DNA of 64,000 bases from Rotaria socialis (lineage: Eukaryota; Rotifera; Eurotatoria; Philodinida; Philodinidae). The stretch lies in the NCBI GenBank assembly GCA_905331475.1, contig CAJNYU010002045.1, forward strand, positions 1-64,000, in the 5' to 3' direction. Of this stretch, positions 42,819 to 54,600 are shown piece after piece. The notes below the pieces were generated by a model. That model made no database searches and was not told the origin of the DNA. It was given only the letters and a program-made list of their open reading frames with translations. How positions within the stretch are numbered: the first letter of the stretch is position 1; every line of letters starts with the position of its first letter. The translations under genes were made by a program, and so were the position numbers.

Positions 42819-44684
42819 CTATATAAATATTAAATAATTATAAAATACTTTTTTCGGTCGTTCAATTTCACTACTCATCCATAAGTGTATCCAAAAGTCA
42901 GATTGAGAATCTAAGCGATATGTAAAACTATTGTTTTTTCTCAAGCGCTTCGTTTTTTCTGTAAACCATTTATGTAGATCACTTTCTGTTGATAACTCTT
43001 TGGTATTATCTGAATCGTTCGTAATATGAAAGGATCCACTTGATAAATGCATTAATCGATCGATTAAATAGAACATTTGTAACAAACTAGTGATTCTGAT
43101 TGTTAAGCGTTCTACATACGGGAAAACAGTGGATAGATCATAGTCTTCTTTTTTACATGAATATATAAATTCTGACAAATCCAATATACGAATCTGTGCT
43201 AGTGAATCACTATCAGAAAGTTCTAGCAGAGAAAAACTAAAATCGATTTTCAAATGATATAGACGAATCATCGATGTTTTAATGATTCGCAGAAGTTTTT
43301 TCAACGACCATGATATTGACTTCACACATAAAAATTCCACTTTAGAAAGATCTAATATATTTTCATCAATCTTCGTTATCGATAATATCAATCTTTGAAC
43401 GTTTGTGTATTGATAAGATGATTTTTCGTTCGCATCAAGTTCCAATTCATTTATTTGATTATAATAAGTAAAATATTGTGCGGCAGGAAGTGTGGTTGAA
43501 TGAGGCGAAATTGATAATAAAGAATGTTTTATTGTATGCGGCGCAAAACGAGGAATAGTATAGAGAATAAAATCATTGATATCATAAGTTACATACCATG
43601 CGGGATTTCGATTGAGCCAAAATGAACTGCGAAATTGAGTAAGAATATTTTCTGTGTGGTAATTATTACGATCAATATTTATTATCTTAAATTTGAAATT
43701 AAATGCAAAAAGAAGTGGTAAATATTTTTGAATGAATAACTCCCATTGATTTCCTTCTAATAGATTGCTACTTCCACCAGAAATAACGTTCAATTCAAGC
43801 TGTTGAAGATAAGGCATACGTGAAAGAAATCGTTCAAATAGAAGACGTGAAATAGTTCTAGCTAGAAAGAAAAAAACAGCATAACAGAAGTTAGAATGGA
43901 GACTTTTTTTCTATGTAATCAATTCAAAGATTTTAAAGAAAATATGTTTCAACTTACTGAATGTATGAATGGATATAGTTAGTTTATTAATAATAAGAGG
44001 AACTTCTTGGTGTTGTTCGGCAAAGTAATCGATACCAGTACAATCCGAAATAATCAATGAAATATTAAGTGAAGTAAGCTTAGGAGCCGAGCGAAGAATT
44101 TGACGCAATTGATTGTATGAACAATAAGGTAAAGTAAGATTACGTAAATAAAAAAATGAAATAGCACAAAGTGAATTTTCTTGATTATAATCATGGTCGG
44201 AAAATTTATTTACTATTAGTCGTTTGAGTTTAGGAATTGTTTCAATCATCCACAGATGAGATAATGTATCTGTTTCAAAATAATTCAGATATTTTAGCTG
44301 GTGAATATTGGTAAAAGATGTACGATTACCATTTTCTATATCAGATAATCTAATTGCACGAAGATTAATAAATTCCTCAATAGGAAATAGTGAGAAATAG
44401 ATTTTTGATTGACATGGAGTTTCATTATCATCAGACAAAATGAGTGACGTAATTTGATTCGATCGAATAGAACAACAAACCAAATCGAAGAGACGTTTTA
44501 AGATCGATTTGAAATTCACATGATAATTATGATAAGTTAAGATAATACTATTTATATAAGCGCTACTATCAAGAAAGGAATAAAGAATATCGTGAGCCCA
44601 AAAATAGTCAAAAATAGTATAAATTATCTCTTTAGGTAATGAATCAAGAATAAATATAGGCTGCTTGGCAGGTGAAAGAATCAT
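42819..44684 (-). CDS. F-box-like, LRR-like protein (lineage-specific family)
   Basis: Two exons, 43958-44684 and 42819-43861, join in frame across a 96-bp intron to give 589 residues. The F-box-like start LPKEIIYTIFDYFWAHDILY (residues about 15-34) is close to that of the gene at 30416-31399. It is followed by many irregular leucine-rich strands (INLRAIRLSDIENG, LRNLTLPYCSYNQLRQIL, LTSLNISLIISD). A block with FRSSFWLNRNPAW parallels FRTAFWIKRNCRA in the other gene, and this protein then continues for a second LRR-like half. It may be a substrate receptor of an SCF-type ubiquitin ligase, by analogy only. I recognise no vertebrate orthologue. Confidence 0.8.
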
Positions 44685-46481
44685 GGTAACTGATTTTTGT
44701 GATTTTTTGCAAATCTAAAATATTTCTATGAGCATATTAAACTATATGCATCTGCAATATTTGAATAGAATAAATCTTATTTTGAATATACATTAAGTAT
44801 ATGTATGTGTAAATATTAATGGTACAACTGAAGAAGAAGAACAACAACATCCCTTACAATAATTGCTGCGATTGGTAGAGGCAGATCAACGAGTATCAGT
44901 GCCATGGTGTCGTTCTTTCTGCAGTTGTACCTTTAATTCCGTCGTATCATATGAATAATTCCGTCTGTAATGCGCGGTAAATATTACCGAATGGAAATAT
45001 TCTTCTCGAGTTCTTTTTGATGTTTTCTTCTATTTAGTGATATTGGTTAGACATCAATGACACAAATAGATAAAATAATAAAGAAAGTAAAACCGATAGT
45101 AAAAATTATGGATTTTTTCTATAAATAGTGGCGTATCTACACGAGCATTCATTTCCCGATTCTTTGTCATCAATTTAGTACTGAATGTGTCTAACCAGTA
45201 GGAAGTGAAGGAATAAAAAAAAAGATGGTACCGTTAGGGGTCGATAGTGACCGTAAAACTTTCTTTTTCCTTCGTTATTAAGTTTTCCTTGTTTGAAATA
45301 TTTCTCACGGTGAGTACATAAAGAATAGAAATAGTGTGCTGATGACGTATCATGAAACATTCTTTTGGCATGCCATGATTTATCAATTTTTTACTTTAGT
45401 CGTTTTTTACAAAATTTCCCAAACAATTTTCTTATTTTATCAAAAAAAAAGATTCAATTTTGAGCAATTATTTTACTTTTCGGATGCTTGATCAATTTAA
45501 AAGACTGCGCTCTGTACATCCCTTTCATATGTAGAAGATAGTAAATCTTCAATCATCTTTAAACATATATGAAACTGTGTTGTGGCAAAAAGTATTCTCA
45601 TATGAATACGTTTCTCAAGAATCTAATGAAAAAATATAGCAGAAGCTTCAGATATTTAATACTGAATTTTTTAGTATCGGCTGTAAAAACTATTCGATCA
45701 CAAACAAGTAAATTAATTCATCTATTCTGAGTTCTGTTATCAATTAAAATACACAAGATAAATGCCAATATTTACTCTTATCTGATCTTTTTTAAATTCC
45801 ATTCTGACGCATCAATTAGACAATATACTGAACAGCTTTGATGACACTGTCGATCGATCTTCGTCATATACAACTGAAATTATATATTATCGTGACAAAT
45901 AAATCTTAGCTGTCAGATCTTTGGCATGTTCATTGATTCAATCATCTTTGATCTTTTGGTCTTTAAAGCAATTACTAATCCTATCTGATTCTTTTCCATC
46001 ATCATCAATAAACTATCTTGAATGAATCTAAAAATGTACTTTCCAGTATTTGCCTCCAAGTCAATTAGCTATTATTGTTGGGAAAACACACGGTGAGGAC
46101 AGCTATTTTACCCAATAATTCAAATGTGCTTACCCTAAAAAGCAGATCTCAATACGAATATGCCGATTATCACTATAGTTTATTCATGTCTTCATTCATG
46201 CCATCGTTCGATCGGTAATTACAATGAAGATTTTAATTGGAGATGCAGATCGAAGAAGAAACTAAACAACATACGAAATCAATTGCTTTTCTTTTGATAG
46301 AAGTCAATAGATTTATTCAAACTAGAGAGAAAAGATGATCTTGAAAAATAATTTATTAGAGAAAATGTAAGAGCATCATTAATTGTACATGGATAAAGAA
46401 AATCAAGAACGTTAGGAAAAGAATTTCGTAATCGAAGAGACAAAAACAAAATAAGAAATATGAATAATGAATTGTTTTATA
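44685..46481. other. Intergenic between F-box-like gene and TEAD 3' end
   Basis: AT-rich spacer containing one MITE-like inverted repeat at 44821-44931. No gene is supported in the remainder. Confidence 0.45.
44821..44931. mobile_element. Possible 111-bp MITE-like element
   Basis: Ends GGTACAACTG at 44821-44830 and CAGTTGTACC at 44922-44931 are perfect inverted repeats. The similarity continues imperfectly to about 22 bp. TTAAT-like sequence lies close to both ends. There is no coding sequence. It is too short to prove mobility. Confidence 0.45.
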
Positions 46482-49469
46482 TCATTCGCATAGGCGATAA
46501 GCAATCGATTGTGTACCATTGGATGACTCACTTAGCTCAAAAATATATGCAATACACAAAAGTAATTCATTGGTATCTTTCGATACTACTGTCTAAATAA
46601 AAATAGAACAATTAAAAAATAAGAACAGAAATATGAACTTACTTGAAGTACTCGTAAATGTTCAAGTACAGTATTCATCATTTCACGTTTATGCAATCCT
46701 ATTTTTAGTTTTCTTATAAAATCAATCATAAAATTACACATTGTTGTGTCTGTTGAACGATGAATATATTTATTGATTAAATCATTATATGCTGTTGTGC
46801 CATTCTAGAAAAGTAAACATCGTTTTCTTTAAACATTGTTGGTAATATTAAATTTATTACTTCAATTTTTTCTACAATTGTTTTACCGAATGAACACGCT
46901 TTTGTTGTTATGCATACATTCATATTATCGTCGAAACTTTCAAAACTAGAAAGTATTTTGAACGCAAAAAAGTGAAGTCAGAAACAAAAAACAAGTCAAA
47001 TTTATTTACATAGTACAATGATGATATGTATCTGTTGAATTTTCTTCATAATCTACATTGACCTGTAAGAAAAACGAACATACTATATTTAAAAGCATTG
47101 AATATCAATGGATTCTGTACATACCCAAACTTTAACAATATAAAATGCATCTCTAGGTCCTTTCGTATAAAGTTCTTTTAACATAGGAAATAGATCAATA
47201 ATTTGGTGCACTTTGATACTCTTTACAAAAGAGAAAAAGAAAAACATCATTGATAAATTAAAGAAATATGTAGGTCTATATTTAACACCAACATGCAAAC
47301 CAATTCAATAATGTGTTGAATGAATTTCTATAGTAACAAGTTATTGACTCATAACTTCTACTATTCATAAAGGATACGTTGCAACACATAAAAATACATT
47401 CTTAATCAGATTCTTCCAGTAAGCAAGTAATTAAGTAAATTTTCCTGAGAGACTTTAAATCGGAGTTTATTACATAACTTTCTGTATGATTGTCGACTCG
47501 TACGTCTGTTGAACGATACTTCTATTTCGGCTGATTTACAGCCAATTTTTCCAATTTGTTCTATTCAAGATTTATAAATATCTTTCGTAGATCACAATAT
47601 CAGCTTGATCATCATAGAACAATACGAAAAATATCAAGAAAACAAACAAAAAGAATGAGATAATTTTGAGTCGAATGAAGATATTTATCTAGACTTTCAA
47701 AATGATCATGCAAAGAGTTTTCAAATATTGACTCTGACACATAAGAAGAATAAAAAAGAGCATTTCATCATATCACTTGAGTATACGTCGAAAACTATAG
47801 ATGAAGCTTTTGAGAAAACTCCTTTCAAAATCTCAACAAACAACTTAAATCATCATCCGATTGTTGAGTACATCAAAGTCCATATATGTCCAACTTGAAA
47901 CTTGAATTCAATTGAAAATTGAAATTTTCAACTTGTAAACCAATAGCTTTCTGAAGAATAGTGACTCACACATACGTATATCGCCATAAGTTGAAAGTTG
48001 AAAGTTGAAATTTTCAACTGAAGCTATGTTTGAAGTTTGACACTACTGTCAAAGTCATTCTTATTTCGATAAAAAATGCTTCAGCCAACATTGATTTACC
48101 TTCTATGCTGATTTTAGTTATAGTTCAATTAGCTTACTTCAGATTTCATATCAGTACCAGCTTCTTCACTGACACGCATTAGATAATGTCTCTAGAAAGA
48201 AAATATTCTTCAAGTTAAGCAAAAATCAAATTTTTATATTGAGTTTATTACTAGATTAGCATCGGATTTTGATTGAATATATCCAGCAAATTCAAGAAGC
48301 TTCAGTCGATTAGAAGTTATAGAAGGTGTCATGACATTTGCTGCTGAAACAAAATCTGTTGTGGTTGATGAAAATGTTTTCATACTTAGAAAAAATAAAT
48401 CTGTATTTTGAAAAATAATAAATTCAATCAAATGAAACATACTCCATAGATGGCTGTTGCCAAAGAATGGGTGTTGTTGGTTTGAACGATAATGTTGGTG
48501 TTGATGAAAAAAATGGCACAGGTGTATGTTGATGTGCATAGTAGGTTGACGTGTTATCACCAATAATTGTTGATGATGTAGTTGGATTGTGTAATTGATG
48601 ATAATGTTGATTATAAACTAATGGACGATGTGGTTCTTTAAAATTCGGATCCTAAATTGATAATATATTTTTTTTGTTCAAAGAAAATACTGAATTGTTT
48701 ATTTTTCTAGGTTTACTTTAAAAAATGTTTGAAGTTCTTTTGATTTTCTTTTTGCAAGAACTTGAATATGTGATGATACTTGTTTACGTGTACGTAATTT
48801 ACCCGTACGCATTTTAATATAACGTGAAATAAGTTCATTTCTACCGAACATTTTACCTTCATCTGATAAAATAATTTTGCGTCGACCACATGGAGGATAA
48901 ATAGTTAATGCTTCCTAAATGAATTGATGAGATGAATTAAAAAAATAAGAATTCTATATTAAATCAATTAGAAAAATGATACATGAAAACTTTGCTCAAT
49001 GTCAGGACTCCAAACACCTTCACCATCATTGTTTTGATCATCATCTAGTTCATCGGTCGATGTGGATTCTTCTGATTTAATTGAACAATTTGTACGATCG
49101 AAATCTTTAACAAACTGTAATGATGATGGCCAACTTGACAACATACTAAAAAAAGGAAACATAAATACAAATAAATCATGTTATAGTGATGATCATCGAG
49201 GACATAAGAGATAATGTAACAATCATCAAAAAAAAAAGAAAGTTACATCATACAAACACACACACACGCACACACAGAAGTTAATTCGATGAGTAAATAA
49301 AACATGTTGTTTGTTTCGAGCTTAATAAGAAATGATCTACTCGTGGCAATAGTCCACCACATGTGGGGTGATTTAAAAGTACAATGTCAATAAATAAAAG
49401 GAAAAATAATTGTTTTTTTCTTCTTCTTCAAACTAACACTTACTTCATTCGATTGCTGGTGCTCATCAT
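46482..49469 (-). CDS. TEAD: TEAD / Scalloped transcription factor
   Basis: Eleven exons in transcript order: 49444-49469, 48983-49145, 48717-48914, 48443-48651, 48252-48384, 48138-48191, 47125-47220, 47010-47062, 46861-46945, 46643-46804, 46482-46592. All join in frame, giving about 429 residues. The TEA DNA-binding domain covers about 52-125, with [46 protein letters not shown] and [18 protein letters not shown] Thr/His/Pro-rich linker leads to the YAP-binding domain, with [46 protein letters not shown], and the final [12 protein letters not shown] ... YRLCE. This nuclear factor binds DNA and is driven by Yorkie/YAP in Hippo signalling. The Met at 49469 sits in a tiny first coding exon; a further 5' non-coding exon may lie at 49899-49935. 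Confidence 0.93.
47892..48024. repeat. Inverted and tandem TTGAAAGTTGAAA motifs in a TEAD intron
   Basis: Short units such as AACTTGAAACTTGAATT, AAATTTTCAACTT and GTTGAAAGTTGAAAGTTGAAA occur in direct and inverted orientation within the intron 47221-48137. They could form hairpins in the pre-mRNA. No known element is recognised. Confidence 0.6.
49262..49276. repeat. CA microsatellite
   Basis: Short CA-rich run with one interruption, upstream of or within intron 1 of TEAD. Confidence 0.7.
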
Positions 49470-51629
49470 TGTCTTTAAAAAATTATTTTACTGTCAAAAT
49501 ATAAATATATCAGAATGAGAGAGAAGATTTCTCTGACGATTTCGAATATGTATAATGCAATACTGAATAAACACACGTACATAAAGATACCAGAAAGAAT
49601 GTAGGAGACTATTTTTCTATGCAATGCTAGAGATAAAATAGTCGTGCCATCATGATCCACCCACAAATAAAAAATATTAACCAATCCTTCGACTCTTCTC
49701 TCTTTCAGGTATGTAATATTATCTTTTCTGATTTTCTTATTCTTCTGCATTTTTTTCCATTAGATGAGGAACAGCTAGACATTAGATCTTATCTATCAAG
49801 AACACAAGCGAATCTAAATGATTCAGTAACAAAAAACAAGAAGATTAAGCGTAACAATATTTTTTTCCAATAAACTAATAAGCAGAATAAATGACTTACT
49901 TCGAAACTATTGTAGTCATTCTTGTTATGTTGATCTAAAATAAAAACAAACGAAAATTATTCAGCAGCTGTTAACAACCATTTTCATCGGTGAAGTATGT
50001 CAGTGTATTCGTTTGTGAATGACAATTATAGAGAGGGAAGATAGTGGACAGTTGGTAAATTGTTTGTGAAAAAAGATCACCTGCTTCTTTTTCTTCTTCT
50101 TCTTTTACAGGTGATCGATGTCATGAACATTATTGTTTTTTTCGCTTTCTCTTTCAAGTGAAACGTTCAATAAAGTAGCAGGCTTATATCACACTATAGA
50201 CCGTTTGAATGAACGGAAAACAAAAAAAAACCTGACGTGTTAATCATCAACGAAGATGAGTTTATATGAGTGATGGTGAATCAGCATGATGATATATGAT
50301 AGAAGGAAAAAAGTGAAACTGTTGTGTGTCATCAAGAATAAACTAATTGATGAACATCAATAGAATATAAAGGATGCTACACGATTGATGAATTCAAAAG
50401 AACAGCTTGACTTCTTGTTATTCATTGGCAGATGATCATTTTAACAAAGATCGATATACAAACGACAGTAAGATCAACCAAAACAGATACAATTGAAGTA
50501 TAAATATCAATATTACTGAGGTTTGATGAGAACTAAATTTAGTTCTACAACGATAAAGTTAATCAAATAATCATGTGAAACTGATTGTGTATGATGTGCT
50601 AATGATCGGTAATTTAAGAATCGAAATGAAATATGTGCTCCTTTTTATTATTTTAAATTCTTACCTGTTCTTTGAATGAAACATGCCGATTTATTTTGAT
50701 ATGTTACTCAATTTCCTTCCCTTTTCTATTACATACTTCACTTTCAATTGCTCAATTCAAAAGTACTTTTTCAAACTTTCTTCTCATATCGGCAACGGTA
50801 GCAGACATTCAAGTATGAAAATAAATCTCATAAGAGGCCGTATTTCGACAAGAATCACTTACTCATTAACGGTCACCTCTTAATACAAATATAATTTTAC
50901 GAAAGCAATAATTATCTGACACTTAAGATATATTTTATAATGATAGCGTATGAAAGGTGGCGTACACCTGAGAATACTCAATTTCATACTTATTTCTTCT
51001 AGCATAAAATAAAATAACAAGAACAACAAATAAGCGAGAATAAACGAAGATACATATGTTTAATTACATGAACATGAATGAAGTATTAAGTTTAACATAC
51101 ATTTCGAACGTGACAAAGTGACGTTTTTCCTAGTATTCTTCAAGTATAGCTCAATGTTAAAATTATTTATGATTACAATACTTCACTGAAAAACTCTTTC
51201 GAACTGATTAAAAATCTTAAGAAAATTTTCCTTGATAAGAATCGTAATTCATTAATAATGAAAACTTTGCTCCTTGAAAAGAATACAATCATGATTAGTA
51301 CAAGCGATCTACTGGTAGATGCTTTCCTTAAATAATAGTTGAATGCCAATGATTATTGATTATGATTTGAAATTTAAAATATTTTTTCTTGCTGTTATTT
51401 ATACAAAAACAATCAACAAATGTACATAGACAAAGACAGCCACAACGAAAATTATTTATTTTTGTTGGAAAACATGCATACAAACACGCACAATGATATT
51501 ATCCATTAGTTCTTTAATTGTTTCTTTCTTCTCCTTTCAAACACATATACATAGACAAAACATTTATGAATAGAAGAAAAATTTGCATGAACATGTATAG
51601 AGGAATTTTAAATTGATAACAAAAAGTAA
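49470..51629. other. TEAD 5' flank and ubiquilin 3' flank
   Basis: A candidate non-coding 5' exon of TEAD lies at 49899-49935 (minus), bordered by TTTTAG and GTAAGT. A 9-bp inverted repeat, GATCACCTG at 50078-50086 and CAGGTGATC at 50109-50117, encloses a CTT-rich loop. The region between TEAD and the ubiquilin stop holds no other recognisable feature. Confidence 0.4.
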
Positions 51630-54600
51630 TTAATTTCGGAAAAGGAGTCGTTCAATGGCTGCATTCACATCTCCCATTGTTGCTGATAGAGCTGAAAAGA
51701 TATTGACATGTTTAAGAAATTTGATCATAAACAAAAACATCGATTACCTTGCAAATTTGCTTCACGATTAGTAAAACCCATCGAAACAAGTTGTTCTAAT
51801 TGAACAGCATAGCGCTGATCTGGTGGCGTATTCTAGATATCATAGAGAAAAAGGAAGATAGAATAAAGCAGAAAGACAATTTTCACTAGAACATACAAGA
51901 TTTTGATTTGACATCATATTCAACATTTGAGCAAATACACCTCCAAAACCATTTGGATCATTTGATAATGGTGTTGTAATATCGGCTGTTCTTGGTGCTG
52001 AATTTGATGATGTCGATTGAGGATTCGATGGCACAGTTCCTGTATTATTTGGTGCTATTAAACCAGTTGGATCGAAACGAAGACCACCTGGTAAGCCGCC
52101 ACTAAAATTAATAAACAATTTTTACATACTATACTGGTACTTTAAAAGATGTGATCATTTAACTAACGCTTGAAATAGATTGGGTGCTGCTACACGCAAA
52201 CGTTGAAGCCCTATACAAAAAGGGAAAAGAACATTATTGTTTTGATAGATCAAGTATACCGACCTTCATGAACTTGTGTTATAGCTTCAAGCGCTTCGCG
52301 ATTTTGCATCAAACCTTGTAATTCAGGATTTCTCATTTGTTCCATCATATTTGGTAATGCATTAAGCATTTGTTCGCGCAATTCAGGATTATTTGCAAAC
52401 ATTGGATTATTAGAAACCATTTGTCTTGATATGTCCGGATTAGCCACAAGTGAATCCATTAATGGTTGCATATGAGGTGCACTAAGAATGCTTTCAAGTA
52501 AACGGGGATTTTGAAGTAATTGTGACATATAATTTTGCATCGTTGGGGAATTTAAGCTAGGCGAACCATCGGTAGCATTAGTCGGTAATGCTGAACCTGC
52601 CGGTTGTTGTTGTGAAGTATGTGTTGTAGTAGTAGATGGTTGTTGCACTTGACGAGGAGTTGTAGAAGCTACAGCAGTACCGCGTGGTGCCCAGGGATTT
52701 GGTAATGGATCAGTGTTTTCAGTACGCGATGCTGCTGTGTTTTCTATATGAAAAAACAATAACATGAAGATAATCAAAAAACAAAACCTTTTCTCAATAC
52801 TACCATTTCCAGTAAATAATTGTGCAAATGGATTATTACCAAATTGCTCTTGTGCTGCTGAATACATGGGTTCTTGTACATCATGATAAATTCGTTGTAA
52901 AGCATTGAAACCACCTGGAATACTCTGTGAAAGGGAAATTTTTGAAAAATACTCAATAACCTATATTAGGTCTCCAAAGCACGACACTGTCATGCTTTTT
53001 TGCAGTTTAGAATATTTTAAAACGTATGTTTCTTATATGAGAGGAATTCCTACATCCAAAGCAATCTATTAGAAAATTGTAAATAGTTTATTTTCATCGT
53101 GATCATGCGTTGAACATTATCGCAAAATTTTAATGTATGAAAAATCATGTTGAAAAATAAGCCAAGTTAGTGTACTTATTGAATTCAAATAACTAGATGT
53201 GCTAGTTGGTTTTAAAGAGTCAGGTTATTTACTATTTAGTTTCATTTATATAGTTTCAATTCAGAAAAGAAAACGCCTCTATTTAATGTAGTTGTGACTA
53301 CAATCGATTTTACTTTTGGATGAGCAAAATCATTGAATAGAATAAATCTTGAGGGTGTCTATTATTTATTCGTTAAATGAGCTTTCAAGCTTTTTTGTAT
53401 CAAGATTTTCAATTGCTATCACTAGCGAGGTGAAAAACTCATGGAACTAATTTTGATGAAAAAGTCAGATTATGTTCCATTTTCTAAAGTACGAAGTCTT
53501 CTTTAGAAAGCAAAATAAAGGTTAGAATGGTTGAGCCAGTAAAGATTTAAATTCGTTTATTTCCAAAAGAAATATCCGTCTCAATCACGTGGCTTAGTAC
53601 GAGATGTAACTAGTAAAACTTACTTCAAGATTACTCAATGCACGATCATGATTACGCATAAGTTCTTGTAATGCTGTTGGATTACGAGCGAATTCCATTG
53701 TTTGACGAAGTAGATCAGGATTATTAAGTAAATGTGATATTTCAGGATTGCGCTATAAAATAGATTTTTATTTATCTTTCATTTCACATCTTTATTTTTT
53801 CGAATTGATTTTTACCTCCATTAAGTCACGGATCTGTGGATTACTAAGTAATAATGAACGTAATAAATCAGGATTACTTGTTATACTTTGTACAACTGGG
53901 CTATCCATCAATTGACGAAGTTGTGCTGGATTACTCATGCTCTAAGGAATAGGACGGGGNTTGTCTATCTTTCAGAACTGATTTAAATCTCTAAATCAAT
54001 GCTGTTTCAATCAAAAAATTTAGATTTTGATATAGATTAAAAATGAAGATAACGAAGAAAAATATTTATTGAGCACCTATTGAATCAAATTCAAAATAGA
54101 CTTATAAACAAAAACAAGATGAAAAAGGAAGTATTGTTGGTATGGAAAAAACTTATCAAAAATTTGTTAATCAAGTTCGATCAACATTAAAATCAGATCC
54201 GTAATTTAAATTTAAAGAAACAAGAGAAAATAATTTTATTTTTCATAATAGATGTTGTCCATTATGTTATCGAGAATTTGAAGAACAAATTGAAGGTGAA
54301 CAATTAATTCGTGATATGGAATTACAAATTAAAGGACCTGAATATCGACAAAAAATTTATGATGGTTTAAAATTATTACAACAAAAATTTGAAAAATGTC
54401 TTCATCTTAAACCAATTCAAAGCCAATTACAAGATCTCGAAGATAAAGATATTCCAACAATAAAAAATCAACTAAAACAATTTGAAAAAAAATAGTTGAA
54501 TTAAAAAATAAGCAAACAGATATGAAACAAGAACTAAATGATCAAATTTCTTTACCATTAGAACAATATGAACAAATAAAAACTGATATTATTATTCTTA

